Shown: piece by piece, positions 36,786-46,141 of the stretch | How the letters are laid out: each line of letters starts with the position of its first letter | Position numbering within the stretch: the stretch's first letter is position 1 | NCBI GenBank assembly: GCA_902727925.1 | Contig: CACVAW010000005.1 | Span: 1 to 47,422 of the forward strand | From: an uncultured Campylobacterales bacterium | GTDB taxonomy: Bacteria; Campylobacterota; Campylobacteria; Campylobacterales; CACVAW01 | DNA: 47,422 bases | Direction of reading: 5' to 3' | Translations under genes and position numbers: made by a program | The notes under the pieces: model-generated | What the model was told of the DNA's origin: nothing | Seen by the model: only the letters and a program-made list of their open reading frames with translations | Databases searched by the model: none

Positions 36786-39713
36786 ATGCACTTGAATGAT
36801 ATAAATGAAATCTTAAATAAAAAAGATTCACTTCTAACTGAAATCTATTTTGAGCTACAAACTTCATTTGAACAAAAATATGGACACAATACTGTTGTAA
36901 TGATAGAGATTGGTTCATTTTTTGAAGTGTATGAAGTAAACAATCAAGATATAAAAGTAGGTAAAGCAAAAGAGATATCAGAACTACTAAATATCCAACT
37001 AACAAGAAAAAACAAATCAATAATAGAAAACTCACCCTCAAACCCACTTCTTGCTGGTGTACCTGCTGTATCATTTGAAAGATACTTAGGTCTTTTGATG
37101 CAGACTAAAAAATACACTATAGTAGTAATCAAGCAAAAAGGCAAAATGCCAAACGTCACAAGATACGTAGCAAACATACTTTCCCCTGGAACGAATTTTG
37201 ATTATGTGATGGAGTCAGATGATAACTATATAGTATCTATCGTGATAGAGGTTAATAGTGGTCTTTATACTATAGGTTTTAGTGCTATTGATGTAAGTAC
37301 TGGTAAGACTATCATTGATAATATAGAGGGTACACTTGAAGATAAGACATTTGCTCTTGATCAGGTCTTTGATCTGCTTAGTATATATAGTACAAGTGAG
37401 ATAATAATCACTTTTAACAACAAAAGTATCAATCAATCTTATGTATTAGACTATCTTGAAATCAATGAAAAATCATATCACTATAATATCAACAAAAACA
37501 GAATAAAAATAGCCTATCAAAATGAGCTTTTTTCTCATATATACTCAATTAAATCAATTCTAAGTCCTATAGAATACCTAGATATCGAAAGATATCCAAA
37601 TGTAAGTGAATCTCTGGCCATTTTGTGTGATTTCATACTTGAGCACGACTCAGCTATAGTTGAAAAGATGAATAAACCAAAGTTTTTAAAAAATAAAAAG
37701 TACTTATATCTTGGGAATAACGCTCTAGAACAACTAGGTATCATCTCAAAAGATAAAACAGAGATGACTCTTCTTAATCTTTTGTCTCAGACCTCTACAT
37801 CTATAGGTAAAAGACTACTCAAAGAAAGGTTACTAAACCCTATTTGTGATATCAAAGAGCTTAATACTAGATATGATCTTATCGAACTACTTCAGAGTAA
37901 ATACAGTGACTTTGAAGTGAGTTTAAAGTCTATTTATGACATAGAAAGGATTGCAAGACGGGTTAAGTTAGGCAAGATTCATCCTTATGAGATTAGCTAT
38001 CTTTTTGATTCTCTTAACTCTATATTAGAACTTTTTACACTAGATTCAAAAGTAACTTCTTTGCTTATATCTCCTGATATTATTCAAAATACTCAAGAAT
38101 TAGCAAACTATTTAAAAACTAATTTTATTATAGACGTATGTTCCAAGTTCACAAAAGATCAGATAAACGAAAATATATTTTGTGATGGTGTATATCCAGT
38201 AATTGATGAAATAACATTACAGATAAATAAAGAATATTCAAAAATAGAGCAAATAAGCTCTTATATTGACTCATTATTCTCTGAAGATAGAAAGTTCTGT
38301 ACTATTGGCTGGCTTGAAAGTGAGGGATACTATATAAACATAAGTAAAAATAGATTTAAACTCATAGAAAATAAACTACTTGCAGCTTTTACCAAGATAG
38401 ACGATGAAAATATATTTTTAAAAGATTTTAACTTCAAACATCTCAAAAATAGCGTGAAAATCAACTCTTATTTGATTCAAAATATCTCACACAATATCTT
38501 TGGATATCAAAACAAACTAATAAGTATAATTCAAGAAAAATTCATAGATATGTTAGGCCATATCGAGCAAAAGTACTCATTATTACTTGAAAACCTAATA
38601 GACTTTGTAGGTAATCTTGATCTTTCCATCAATAACGCTAAGCTTTCAGTCCAAAATGGCTACACAAGACCTGTACTAGAAAATTCAGATGATAGATATC
38701 TTGATATCGTGGCTCTTAGACATCCCACTATAGAATCACGAGAAGCTAACGGTATATATGTACCAAATGATATATATCTTGGTAAAACAAAAGAAACAAA
38801 ACATAATCACATTACATTAGAATCAAGTAATACAGATGACCTTAACGGGGTATTACTATATGGTATTAATTCAAGTGGTAAATCATCTTTGATGAAAAGT
38901 ATCGGTATAGCTGTGATTATGGCTCAAGCTGGATTTTTTGTACCTGCAAAATCTATGCGTATGAGTATATATGAGCAAGTATTTACAAGGATAGTATCCA
39001 AGGATAACTTATACAAAGGTCTATCTACATTTACCGTTGAGATGTTAGAGATCAAAAATATACTAAATAGAGCTACAAAAAAATCACTTATACTAGGAGA
39101 TGAAATATCTCAAGGTACAGAAACAGTATCAGCTTTAGCCATAGTAGCAAGTGCTATTAAAAGATTTGTAGAAAAAAAAGCTATTTTTATCCTTGCTACT
39201 CATCTTCATGATCTTTTTAAAATTAAAGAAATACAAAACCTTGAACATATAATACCATTACATTTTAGTATCAGTTACGAAGAGGATACCAATAAACTAA
39301 TATATAATAGAAAACTAGCATACGGAAAAGGTGACTCTACCTATGGCTTAGAGTTCGCCCAGTATCTAAGCCTAGATAGTAAATTCATAAACTACGCGTA
39401 TGATATAAGAGATGAAATTTCAAATAAAATCTCAAACCCTAAAAAAAGTGTAAAAAAATCAAAAAGGAGTAAATACAACAAAGATCTATACATAGTAAAA
39501 TGCGTAATATGTGGAGAGCGAGCTGATGAAGTACATCATATCAAATCACAAGCAAGTGCAAATAAAGAGGGTAGAATAGAGCATTTCGATAAAAATCATA
39601 AATATAATCTAATACCACTATGTAAAATTCATCATAATAAAGTACATACTAAAGAACTTGATATAGAAGGGTTTGTGATGAGCAGTGAGGGGTTGGAAAT
39701 TAAGACCTCTTAA
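36786..39713 (+). CDS. MutS7-type DNA mismatch protein with C-terminal HNH nuclease domain
   Basis: 975 residues. The N-terminal mismatch-recognition domain has GSFFEVYE with the F-x-E motif at F45/E47. The connector and lever/clamp regions follow ([21 protein letters not shown] is the conserved core). The ATPase domain has Walker [10 protein letters not shown] (about 693-701), Walker [11 protein letters not shown] (about 766-775) and ATHLHDL. After a Lys-rich linker the protein ends in an HNH domain: [15 protein letters not shown], then [14 protein letters not shown] (about 905-955). This architecture is that of MutS7, known from marine Campylobacterota, giant viruses and octocoral mitochondria. 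It would combine mismatch binding with strand cutting, replacing a separate MutL or MutH; that function is proposed in the literature and not shown here. Confidence 0.9.
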   Translation: MHLNDINEILNKKDSLLTEIYFELQTSFEQKYGHNTVVMIEIGSFFEVYEVNNQDIKVGKAKEISELLNIQLTRKNKSIIENSPSNPLLAGVPAVSFERYLGLLMQTKKYTIVVIKQKGKMPNVTRYVANILSPGTNFDYVMESDDNYIVSIVIEVNSGLYTIGFSAIDVSTGKTIIDNIEGTLEDKTFALDQVFDLLSIYSTSEIIITFNNKSINQSYVLDYLEINEKSYHYNINKNRIKIAYQNELFSHIYSIKSILSPIEYLDIERYPNVSESLAILCDFILEHDSAIVEKMNKPKFLKNKKYLYLGNNALEQLGIISKDKTEMTLLNLLSQTSTSIGKRLLKERLLNPICDIKELNTRYDLIELLQSKYSDFEVSLKSIYDIERIARRVKLGKIHPYEISYLFDSLNSILELFTLDSKVTSLLISPDIIQNTQELANYLKTNFIIDVCSKFTKDQINENIFCDGVYPVIDEITLQINKEYSKIEQISSYIDSLFSEDRKFCTIGWLESEGYYINISKNRFKLIENKLLAAFTKIDDENIFLKDFNFKHLKNSVKINSYLIQNISHNIFGYQNKLISIIQEKFIDMLGHIEQKYSLLLENLIDFVGNLDLSINNAKLSVQNGYTRPVLENSDDRYLDIVALRHPTIESREANGIYVPNDIYLGKTKETKHNHITLESSNTDDLNGVLLYGINSSGKSSLMKSIGIAVIMAQAGFFVPAKSMRMSIYEQVFTRIVSKDNLYKGLSTFTVEMLEIKNILNRATKKSLILGDEISQGTETVSALAIVASAIKRFVEKKAIFILATHLHDLFKIKEIQNLEHIIPLHFSISYEEDTNKLIYNRKLAYGKGDSTYGLEFAQYLSLDSKFINYAYDIRDEISNKISNPKKSVKKSKRSKYNKDLYIVKCVICGERADEVHHIKSQASANKEGRIEHFDKNHKYNLIPLCKIHHNKVHTKELDIEGFVMSSEGLEIKTS

Positions 39714-39767
39714 TAAATTTTTGAAGTTATAATCTTCTTAGGTTTATTAGCTTTTACTGATAAATGA

Positions 39768-39773
39768 TATAAT
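39768..39773 (+). promoter_or_regulatory. Extended -10 element for the DUF262/DUF1524 gene
   Basis: TGATATAAT (TG at 39765-39766, TATAAT at 39768-39773) lies 23 bp before the ATG at 39797. A start near 39780 leaves a short leader holding TTAGG. The gene therefore probably has its own promoter rather than only reading through from mutS7. Confidence 0.5.
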
Positions 39774-39796
39774 ATCAAAAATTTAGGTTGAAAATA

Positions 39797-41506
39797 ATGA
39801 ATACATCAAACTTATTAGATACAAAAACTCATTCATTTAATAATATTATTCAAAATGGTAATATATATATAGTACCACATTTCCAAAGAGATTATTCATG
39901 GACAGAAGATAATTGGGAAGATTTATGGACTGATATTATAACTATTAATGAAAATAAAGAATCTCATTATATGGGATCCATTGTATTATTAAATAAAGGA
40001 AATTCTAATTATCATATTATTGATGGACAACAACGATTTACAACATTAAGTATTATTAGTTTAGCAGTTATCACAAAATTAAAAGAACTTGTATCAAAAG
40101 GTATTGAAAAAGAAGAAAACACGGAACGAATTGAATTACTGATGAAAGAATATATAGGTCAAAAAGATTCTGTATCATTAACTTATTCAAGTAAATTATT
40201 TTTAAATGAAAATAATGATAGCTTTTATCAAAGACGACTTTTGTCATTTAGTGAACCTATTAATGTAAAAAAACTATTAGATTCTGAAAAACTACTTTGG
40301 AAAGCTTATATGTTTTTTGTAAACAAAATAAATGAACTTTCTCAGAATATTAATACAGGAAGTGAACTGGCTTCTTTTTTGAAAAATACTGTTGGAAAAA
40401 ATCTATTATTTATTCAAATTACAGTAGAAAACGAGTTAAATGCCTATACCATATTTGAAACTCTAAATTCAAGAGGAGTTGAACTAACTTCAACTGATTT
40501 ATTAAAAAATTATCTTTTTTCTTTGGTCGCAAAAAGTTCATCAGACTTAAAGCAAGTGAAAAAGCAATGGAAAAAAATCATTGATATAATAGGATTAAAA
40601 GATTTTTCAACTTTTTTGAGACATTACTTAAACAGTAAAATGAAACTAATTAATAAGGGATATCTATTTAAGGCTATTAAATTAACTGTAAAAGAAGATG
40701 AAGATGTATTTAGTTTATTAGATAGTCTAGAAGAGTCAGCATATATTTATATAGCATTAGGAAATCCAAATGATGAATATTGGAGAGAAGATAAAGATTT
40801 AATTGAGTTAATAGATGCATTAAAATTATTTGGAGTTACTCAACATAAACCATTACTCATGATTTCACACAAATATTTGGAGAGTAAAGACTTTAAAAAA
40901 TTATTAAAATCTTTAGTCTCTATATCTTATCGTTATAGTGTAATTGGTAGACATCAAACAAATATAATGGATAAAATTTATAATAAGGCTTCTATCTTAG
41001 TATATAATGGCAAGGGAAGTGTTGGTCTTAGTGAAATATTAAACTCTATAAAAGATTTATATATTTCTGATGATGACTTTAAAAACTCCTTTGAAGGGAA
41101 AAGCTTTAACACAAATAATAGTAGTCATAAAAAGCAAGCAAGATATACTCTTTATAAAATTGAAGGACAACTCCAAAATGGTAATAAGTATGATTATGCA
41201 TCAGATTTGGGAACAATAGAACATATACTTCCTGAAAATCTAACTGAAGAATGGGAACAAATATTCTCAGAAGATGAACATATTCGAAATATTTATAAAA
41301 TAGGTAACTTTACTTTACTTGAGCCAAATAAAAATAGAGATATTGCTGATAAAGTTTTTTGTGAAAAAGAAAAAGTATATCATACAAGTAAATATGCTAT
41401 GACCAAAAGCATAGAAGCATCAGAATGGAATATCTCAGGACTTAAGCATAGACAATCAAAATTAGCAAGTATAGCCTGTGGAATTTGGAAAATTCAATAT
41501 AATTAA
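39797..41506 (+). CDS. GmrSD-like DUF262/DUF1524 protein (putative type IV restriction enzyme)
   Basis: About 569 residues. The N-terminal DUF262 (ParB/Srx-like NTPase) domain has IVPHFQRDYSW and IIDGQQRFTTLS, with ENELNAYTIFETLNSRGVELTSTDLLKNYL further on. The C-terminal DUF1524 His-Me-finger nuclease domain has GTIEHILPENL (H476) and YKIGNFTLLEPNKNRD. In GmrSD these two domains form a nucleotide-dependent nuclease that cuts DNA with modified cytosine, acting against phage. Many DUF262 proteins have untested roles, so defence is inferred. I prefer the ATG at 39797 over the TTG at 39788 because TTAGG lies at a suitable distance. It follows mutS7 by 83 bp. Confidence 0.85.
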   Translation: MNTSNLLDTKTHSFNNIIQNGNIYIVPHFQRDYSWTEDNWEDLWTDIITINENKESHYMGSIVLLNKGNSNYHIIDGQQRFTTLSIISLAVITKLKELVSKGIEKEENTERIELLMKEYIGQKDSVSLTYSSKLFLNENNDSFYQRRLLSFSEPINVKKLLDSEKLLWKAYMFFVNKINELSQNINTGSELASFLKNTVGKNLLFIQITVENELNAYTIFETLNSRGVELTSTDLLKNYLFSLVAKSSSDLKQVKKQWKKIIDIIGLKDFSTFLRHYLNSKMKLINKGYLFKAIKLTVKEDEDVFSLLDSLEESAYIYIALGNPNDEYWREDKDLIELIDALKLFGVTQHKPLLMISHKYLESKDFKKLLKSLVSISYRYSVIGRHQTNIMDKIYNKASILVYNGKGSVGLSEILNSIKDLYISDDDFKNSFEGKSFNTNNSSHKKQARYTLYKIEGQLQNGNKYDYASDLGTIEHILPENLTEEWEQIFSEDEHIRNIYKIGNFTLLEPNKNRDIADKVFCEKEKVYHTSKYAMTKSIEASEWNISGLKHRQSKLASIACGIWKIQYN

Positions 41507-41563
41507 ATAAATTTATTTTTAATAAAATTTGATATCTTTCACTATATAAGGATTTACTGACGT

Positions 41564-42544
41564 ATGAATATAGACTTAATAATGCAAAATATGCTAAATC
41601 CCCCGATACTTTTCTTTTTTCTTGGAATGTTGGCAGTATTTTTAAAATCAGACTTATCTATTCCTCAACCATTACCAAAGCTTTTTTCACTATATCTGAT
41701 TATTGCTATTGGATTACATGGTGGTTATGAATTATCAAAAAGTGGTATTACTGTTGATGTTGTAAAAACTCTTTCTTTAGCTATGTTTATGGCTACTTTA
41801 GTACCAATATATAGTTATTTTATCTTAAGAATCAAACTTGATCTACATAATGCAGTGGCAGTTGCGGCGACTTATGGCTCTATAAGTGCAGTGACCTTTA
41901 TTACTGGTATTACATATTTGCAATCACTTGAAGTTGAGTATGGTGGACATATGGTTGCAGCCATGACCCTTATGGAGTCTCCAGCAATTATAGTAGGACT
42001 TGTATTTTTTGCAATCTATTCAAAAAAAAGTATGGGAAACAAAGCTGAGAAAACAAACTGGATAGAGATATTAAGAGAATCTTTTTTGAATCCATCTGTG
42101 TTCTTATTGATGGGTGCGCTTCTTATTGGTATACTTACAGGAGAAAAGGGATGGAACTCGATGGAACCTCTTTTTGGGTCATTATTCAAAGGGATGCTTG
42201 CATTCTTCTTACTAGATATGGGACTTGTCGCTGCTAAGAGATTGTATGAGCTTAAAAAATTAGGTTTGTTTCTTATTTTCTTCGCTATTTTGATGCCGAT
42301 ATTTAATGCATCTATAGGTATATTCTTGGGTTATATTTTTGAGCTCTCTAAAGGAGATGCCTTCTTATTAGCACTTCTTAGTGGTAGTGCGTCATATATT
42401 GCAGTTCCTGCAGCTATGAGGCTCTCAGTACCCAAAGCTAATCCTAGTATATATCTACCTCTTAGCTTAGCTATTACATTTCCTTTTAATATCTCGCTTG
42501 GAATTCCTCTTTATTATTTTATAGTCAACACTTTATGGAGCTAA
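41564..42544 (+). CDS. sbtA: Sodium-dependent bicarbonate transporter, SbtA family
   Basis: 326-residue membrane protein with about ten spans of the SbtA (DUF897) family. LIIAIGLHGGYELSKSG and AATYGSISAVTFITGITYL are signature regions. The second half repeats the fold, with LLDMGLVAAKRL and LLSGSASYIAVPAAMRLSVPKANPSIYLPLSLAITFPFN. SbtA imports HCO3- with Na+ in cyanobacteria. Here it would supply inorganic carbon to carboxylating enzymes. It is followed 1 bp later by an SbtB-like P-II gene, and then by purK and purE. Confidence 0.92.
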   Translation: MNIDLIMQNMLNPPILFFFLGMLAVFLKSDLSIPQPLPKLFSLYLIIAIGLHGGYELSKSGITVDVVKTLSLAMFMATLVPIYSYFILRIKLDLHNAVAVAATYGSISAVTFITGITYLQSLEVEYGGHMVAAMTLMESPAIIVGLVFFAIYSKKSMGNKAEKTNWIEILRESFLNPSVFLLMGALLIGILTGEKGWNSMEPLFGSLFKGMLAFFLLDMGLVAAKRLYELKKLGLFLIFFAILMPIFNASIGIFLGYIFELSKGDAFLLALLSGSASYIAVPAAMRLSVPKANPSIYLPLSLAITFPFNISLGIPLYYFIVNTLWS

Positions 42545-42545
42545 T

Positions 42546-42836
42546 ATGAAAAAAATTGAACTAATTATTGAATCGCTATATTTAAGTAGACTAATCAAAA
42601 TATTTGATAAAAATGATATCAATGGATACACAATAATAAAAGATATTGAAGGTATGGGGGAACGAGGTTTTAAGTCGGCTGATGAAATAACTGATGTTTT
42701 CAAAAACTATTATATATTCACGGTATGTGAAGAGCCAAAAGCAAAAATCATACTTGAGGGTATCAAAAAATTCATGAGAAAATATGGTGGCAAGTGTATC
42801 GTTTCTGATGTAGAGTGGTTAAGTATACATGAATAA
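42546..42836 (+). CDS. sbtB: P-II-like regulator, SbtB type
   Basis: 96-residue protein with the P-II ferredoxin-like fold. IELIIESLYLSRLIKIFDKNDINGYTIIKDIEGMGERGF covers the first beta-alpha-beta unit and the start of the T-loop. The second half ends with VSDVEWLS. It lacks the canonical T-loop tyrosine context of GlnB. In cyanobacteria SbtB binds adenine nucleotides and closes SbtA when energy or carbon status changes. The tight 1-bp spacing after sbtA supports that assignment. Confidence 0.88.
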   Translation: MKKIELIIESLYLSRLIKIFDKNDINGYTIIKDIEGMGERGFKSADEITDVFKNYYIFTVCEEPKAKIILEGIKKFMRKYGGKCIVSDVEWLSIHE

Positions 42837-42862
42837 TAATTTATCAAAGGATAACTTCTAAT

Positions 42863-44014
42863 ATGGATCAAGTTTTTAATTACTCTAAAATGAGGATAGG
42901 TATTATTGGAGGTGGCCAGCTTGGTAGGATAATGGCTCAAAAGGCCAAAAAAATGGGATTTTTTGTAACTATTCTTGATCCAACGCCAAATTGTCCTGCT
43001 GCGCAAGTTTGTGATGAGCAAATAGTTGCAGACTTTTATGATAATGAAAAATTATCACAACTTGTTAAGCTAAGTGATGTGACAACATTTGAGCTTGAAC
43101 ATGTAGATACAAGTGTCCTAAAAAATCTTTTTGATGAAGGTCATAAAATCTATCCATCACCATACTTAATAGAACTAATACAAGATAAATACAAACAAAA
43201 AAAGCTACTTGATGAAAAAGGTGTAGCAGTTCCAGCATATAAAGAAATAAAAACAAAACAAGACTTAGAAAGCTTTGGCTTTCCAGTAATTCAAAAAGCA
43301 AGATTTGGAGGATATGACGGTAAAGGTGTATTACTTCTTAAAAGCGAGAAAGATACAGCAAATGCAATTGAATCTGAGTCATTCATAGAAGAGCTTGTAG
43401 ATATAGATAAAGAGTTAGCAGTAATGGTAGCTAGGAATATAGATGGTGAGATTGCTTGCTATCCAGTAGTTGAGATGCTTTTTGATGATAGAGTAAATAT
43501 CTGTGATATTGTCATAGCTCCTGCAAATATAGATGAAGGTATACAAAAAAAAGCTATAGATATAGCGATTAAATCCATCGAAGCACTTGATGGTGTAGGT
43601 ATATTTGGTGTAGAGATGTTTCTTACAAAACAAAACAAAATATTAGTAAATGAAATAGCTCCAAGACCTCACAACTCAGGACACTATACAGTAGAATCAT
43701 GTCTTACCTCTCAGTTTGAACAACTCATTCGTGCTGTGACAAATCTTCCTTTAGGCTCAACCAAACTCATATCTCCCTCCGCGATGGTGAATCTTTTAGG
43801 TGAAGATGGATATGAGGGTGAACCTATCATTGAGGGTATGCATGAAGTTTTATCTATTTCAGGGCTATCTTTTCACTTTTATTCAAAAAAAGAGACTAAG
43901 CCATTTAGAAAAATGGGACATATAACAGTACTTGATAATGATATAAATATAGCACTACAAAAAGCACAAAGAGCCAAAAATATCCTAAAGATAAAAGGAA
44001 AAATAAAAATATGA
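42863..44014 (+). CDS. purK: 5-(carboxyamino)imidazole ribonucleotide synthase
   Basis: ATP-grasp enzyme that carboxylates AIR with ATP and bicarbonate to N5-CAIR in purine synthesis, 383 residues. [21 protein letters not shown] is the N-terminal nucleotide-binding loop. [12 protein letters not shown] is the ATP-grasp loop, and [17 protein letters not shown] is the family signature. An internal ATG at 42890 ([11 protein letters not shown]) would remove nine residues and also aligns with known starts. AAAGGA stands rather far from the first ATG, so the start is uncertain. It overlaps purE by 4 bp. Confidence 0.95.
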   Translation: MDQVFNYSKMRIGIIGGGQLGRIMAQKAKKMGFFVTILDPTPNCPAAQVCDEQIVADFYDNEKLSQLVKLSDVTTFELEHVDTSVLKNLFDEGHKIYPSPYLIELIQDKYKQKKLLDEKGVAVPAYKEIKTKQDLESFGFPVIQKARFGGYDGKGVLLLKSEKDTANAIESESFIEELVDIDKELAVMVARNIDGEIACYPVVEMLFDDRVNICDIVIAPANIDEGIQKKAIDIAIKSIEALDGVGIFGVEMFLTKQNKILVNEIAPRPHNSGHYTVESCLTSQFEQLIRAVTNLPLGSTKLISPSAMVNLLGEDGYEGEPIIEGMHEVLSISGLSFHFYSKKETKPFRKMGHITVLDNDINIALQKAQRAKNILKIKGKIKI

Positions 44015-44538
44015 AAAAACCATTAGTTGGAATTATCATGGGAAGTGATTCGGATTTGAGTGTGATGAAAGAAGCAGCTATCATACTAAAACACTTCGAT
44101 ATAGAATACGAAATAACTATAGTCTCAGCACATAGAACACCTGAAAGACTTTTTGAGTACTCACATGAGGCTGAAGCAAGAGGCATAAGAGTAATAATAG
44201 CAGGAGCAGGTGGAGCTGCACATCTACCCGGAATGGTATCATCGATTTCAGCTCTTCCAGTTATTGGTGTGCCTGTTCGTTCATCTTCACTTGATGGTAT
44301 GGATTCACTTCTTTCAATAGTACAAATGCCTGGAGGTATACCAGTAGCCACTGTAGCGATAAATGGTGCTAAAAATGCAGGGATACTGGCTACGGAAATA
44401 CTAGGTGTAAAGTATGATGAGTTAAGAGAAAAAATAAAAAAATTTAAAAAACAATCAAAAGATGAAGTTGAAGCTAAAGCTAAAAGTCTTGAAACTCTCG
44501 ATTATGAAGAGTATTTAAAAAAGATGAATAAAAAATAA
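44011..44538 (+). CDS. purE: N5-CAIR mutase
   Basis: 175-residue class I PurE that moves the carboxyl group from N5 to C4 of the imidazole ring, giving [63 protein letters not shown] and [28 protein letters not shown] are the complete active-site set. The pairing with purK confirms the two-step bacterial route. It is the last gene of the sbtA-sbtB-purK-purE unit. Confidence 0.97.
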   Translation: MKKPLVGIIMGSDSDLSVMKEAAIILKHFDIEYEITIVSAHRTPERLFEYSHEAEARGIRVIIAGAGGAAHLPGMVSSISALPVIGVPVRSSSLDGMDSLLSIVQMPGGIPVATVAINGAKNAGILATEILGVKYDELREKIKKFKKQSKDEVEAKAKSLETLDYEEYLKKMNKK

Positions 44539-44561
44539 AACTTCATATACGTTATTAACCT

Positions 44562-44987
44562 ATGCAAGATATTAAAAACCTAATAAATAACTGGAGTGAT
44601 AAAAGTGATATTATTATTCAAAATAATAAAGATTTTTATGCTCCAAGTTCTTTCTGGAAATTAAGTAAAAAAGAAATTAAATCTCAAACAAATGGCTGTG
44701 GACCTGAGGGGTGGGGATGGCTTGTTCCAGATTGTTTTCATCCATATTTCTTTTGTATTAGTAATATTTGTACCATTCATGATTATATGTACAATAAAGG
44801 TAAAAACTTAAAAGATAAAAGAATAGCTGATTTGATATTTAGAAAAAACTTTGAAATAAAACTATCCAAAGGTAAGAAATGGAAGTGGTTAAAGATTTTG
44901 AGAAAAAGAAGATTTCAAGTATACTTTAAAGTTGTTAAGAATAAAAGTTTTGATTTGTATTGTGATATGGATTCTAAGAGTTGTTGA
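44562..44987 (+). CDS. Small phospholipase-A2-like protein, unknown role
   Basis: 141 residues without a signal peptide. NGCGPEGWGWLVPDCFHPYF (residues 44-63), then CTIHDYMYNKG (70-80) and DKRIADLIFRKNF (85-97) follow the order CGP, C-x-x-H-D-x-x-Y, A-D seen in phospholipase-A2-like folds. H73/D74 would be the catalytic or metal-binding pair, with D90 further on. Similar small proteins occur beside phage genes. The C-terminus is basic and aromatic (KWKWLKILRKRRFQ). It sits between purE and an IS30 relic and may be an acquired gene. Enzyme activity is inferred from motif spacing only. Confidence 0.6.
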   Translation: MQDIKNLINNWSDKSDIIIQNNKDFYAPSSFWKLSKKEIKSQTNGCGPEGWGWLVPDCFHPYFFCISNICTIHDYMYNKGKNLKDKRIADLIFRKNFEIKLSKGKKWKWLKILRKRRFQVYFKVVKNKSFDLYCDMDSKSC

Positions 44988-45035
44988 TGTTATTTAGCGT
45001 AATTTTATTCTTTGGTACTAAATATCAAAATACTT

Positions 45036-45195
45036 TCGCCAATTCGAATTACAAGTGCAATTTTTTAGATAAAATCATGCGACTAAATTCTGTTGAAAAG
45101 AGCGCATAAAAACTTCAAATGGTGTTTTCTCACAGAGAGTGCAAGCACAAGAAAATCAAGAGATTTTCTAGGTCTATGGGTTAATTTATGTGCGA
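45036..45195 (-). pseudogene. IS30-family transposase relic (copy B), C-terminal end only
   Basis: On the minus strand AHKLTHRPRKSLDF can be read, the C-terminal block of IS30 transposases, followed by the outer end of the element up to TCGCCAATTCG. Nothing of the DDE domain remains upstream, so this is a solo end. It matches copy A at 4751-4904 in the same orientation. The surrounding gap (44988-45253) contains nothing else I can recognise. Confidence 0.75.
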
Positions 45196-45253
45196 ATTTT
45201 ATAACGAAGAATTAAAAAAAACTTAGAACTAATTTAGCCTAAATTTATGGGAT

Positions 45254-46141
45254 TTACAAACTATTATAAGCCTCTTTTATATCATCATACTTCTTAGAAG
45301 CTATTAGCAATAAAGAAGCATTTAGCTTTATGAGTTTTTCATCGATATTATTATTTGTCATTAGGCTAATTATCTCTTCTTTTGTTTTTGACTCTCTTGT
45401 TGAAATACTTTCAATCCCAAAATCTTTTATATCTAATACTATATCAAAGTCTTTTTCTTCATCTAAAATAAACAGTTTACAGGACTTTGATATATCAGGA
45501 CTACCTTCATCGCCACCTTTTACAACTACAAGTCTATCAAACCCAGCACTTACTCGTAAACTTGTATAAAACTCTTTATATGCACCATGAGTGAATCCTA
45601 CAACACCATATTTAGATTTACTAGGATTAAAAAGCTTTTCAATTGTATTAAAAGCAGTCCTTACGATAAGTTCTCGTCTTATTGGTGCGAGTGTACTAAC
45701 TTTATTAAGAAAATCAGATCTATCATTTAGTATTGTATTTGTTAGTGCTTCTTTAGGAATCATTTTGGTTGTTACACCATTTTTTGCTGGAACTAGGTCA
45801 TCAATACTGAGTGATATTTTTATATCTTTTAAGTACTTTGACGCCAAGACTAATAAATACGGATTTCTAATCTTTCCATCATAAGCATATCCACAAAAAA
45901 TTGAGTTCTCATTAATATCACTGTACTTTATCCGACTTATTACATATTCGTAAGCATATTTAAGTTCTTCGTGAGATTCACCACTTAATCTCCAACCTTG
46001 TAAAAAAGCACCTATTTGAGCGTCACTAAGTTCTCTATTCATAATAGACTTCATTGCAAACTCAACTTCATCTTTACTTAGATTACGGTTTCCCTTAGGT
46101 CCTGTTCCAACTGCTTTTATAACTGTTTTAAAATCTATCAT
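45254..46141 (-). CDS. TrpD-like (anthranilate phosphoribosyltransferase family) protein
   Basis: 295 residues resembling the YbiB-type branch of the TrpD/nucleoside phosphorylase class III fold. The N-terminal helical domain reads NLSKDEVEFAMKSIMNRELS followed by DAQIGAFLQGWRLSGES. The glycine-rich phosphate loop of true TrpD (GTGGD) is not conserved: the corresponding region reads FCGYAYDGKIRNPYL. Later FTHGAYKEF and KGGDEGSPD correspond to TrpD blocks. It therefore probably does not make tryptophan; YbiB-type proteins have been linked to nucleic-acid binding. It overlaps the siroheme synthase gene by 4 bp. Confidence 0.75.
   Translation of the reverse strand: MIDFKTVIKAVGTGPKGNRNLSKDEVEFAMKSIMNRELSDAQIGAFLQGWRLSGESHEELKYAYEYVISRIKYSDINENSIFCGYAYDGKIRNPYLLVLASKYLKDIKISLSIDDLVPAKNGVTTKMIPKEALTNTILNDRSDFLNKVSTLAPIRRELIVRTAFNTIEKLFNPSKSKYGVVGFTHGAYKEFYTSLRVSAGFDRLVVVKGGDEGSPDISKSCKLFILDEEKDFDIVLDIKDFGIESISTRESKTKEEIISLMTNNNIDEKLIKLNASLLLIASKKYDDIKEAYNSL

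Noticed and set aside
36784-37074. Minus-strand 96-residue frame at the start of mutS7
   Set aside because: It is antisense to the conserved mismatch-recognition domain and its hydrophobic composition follows from the A-rich opposite strand.
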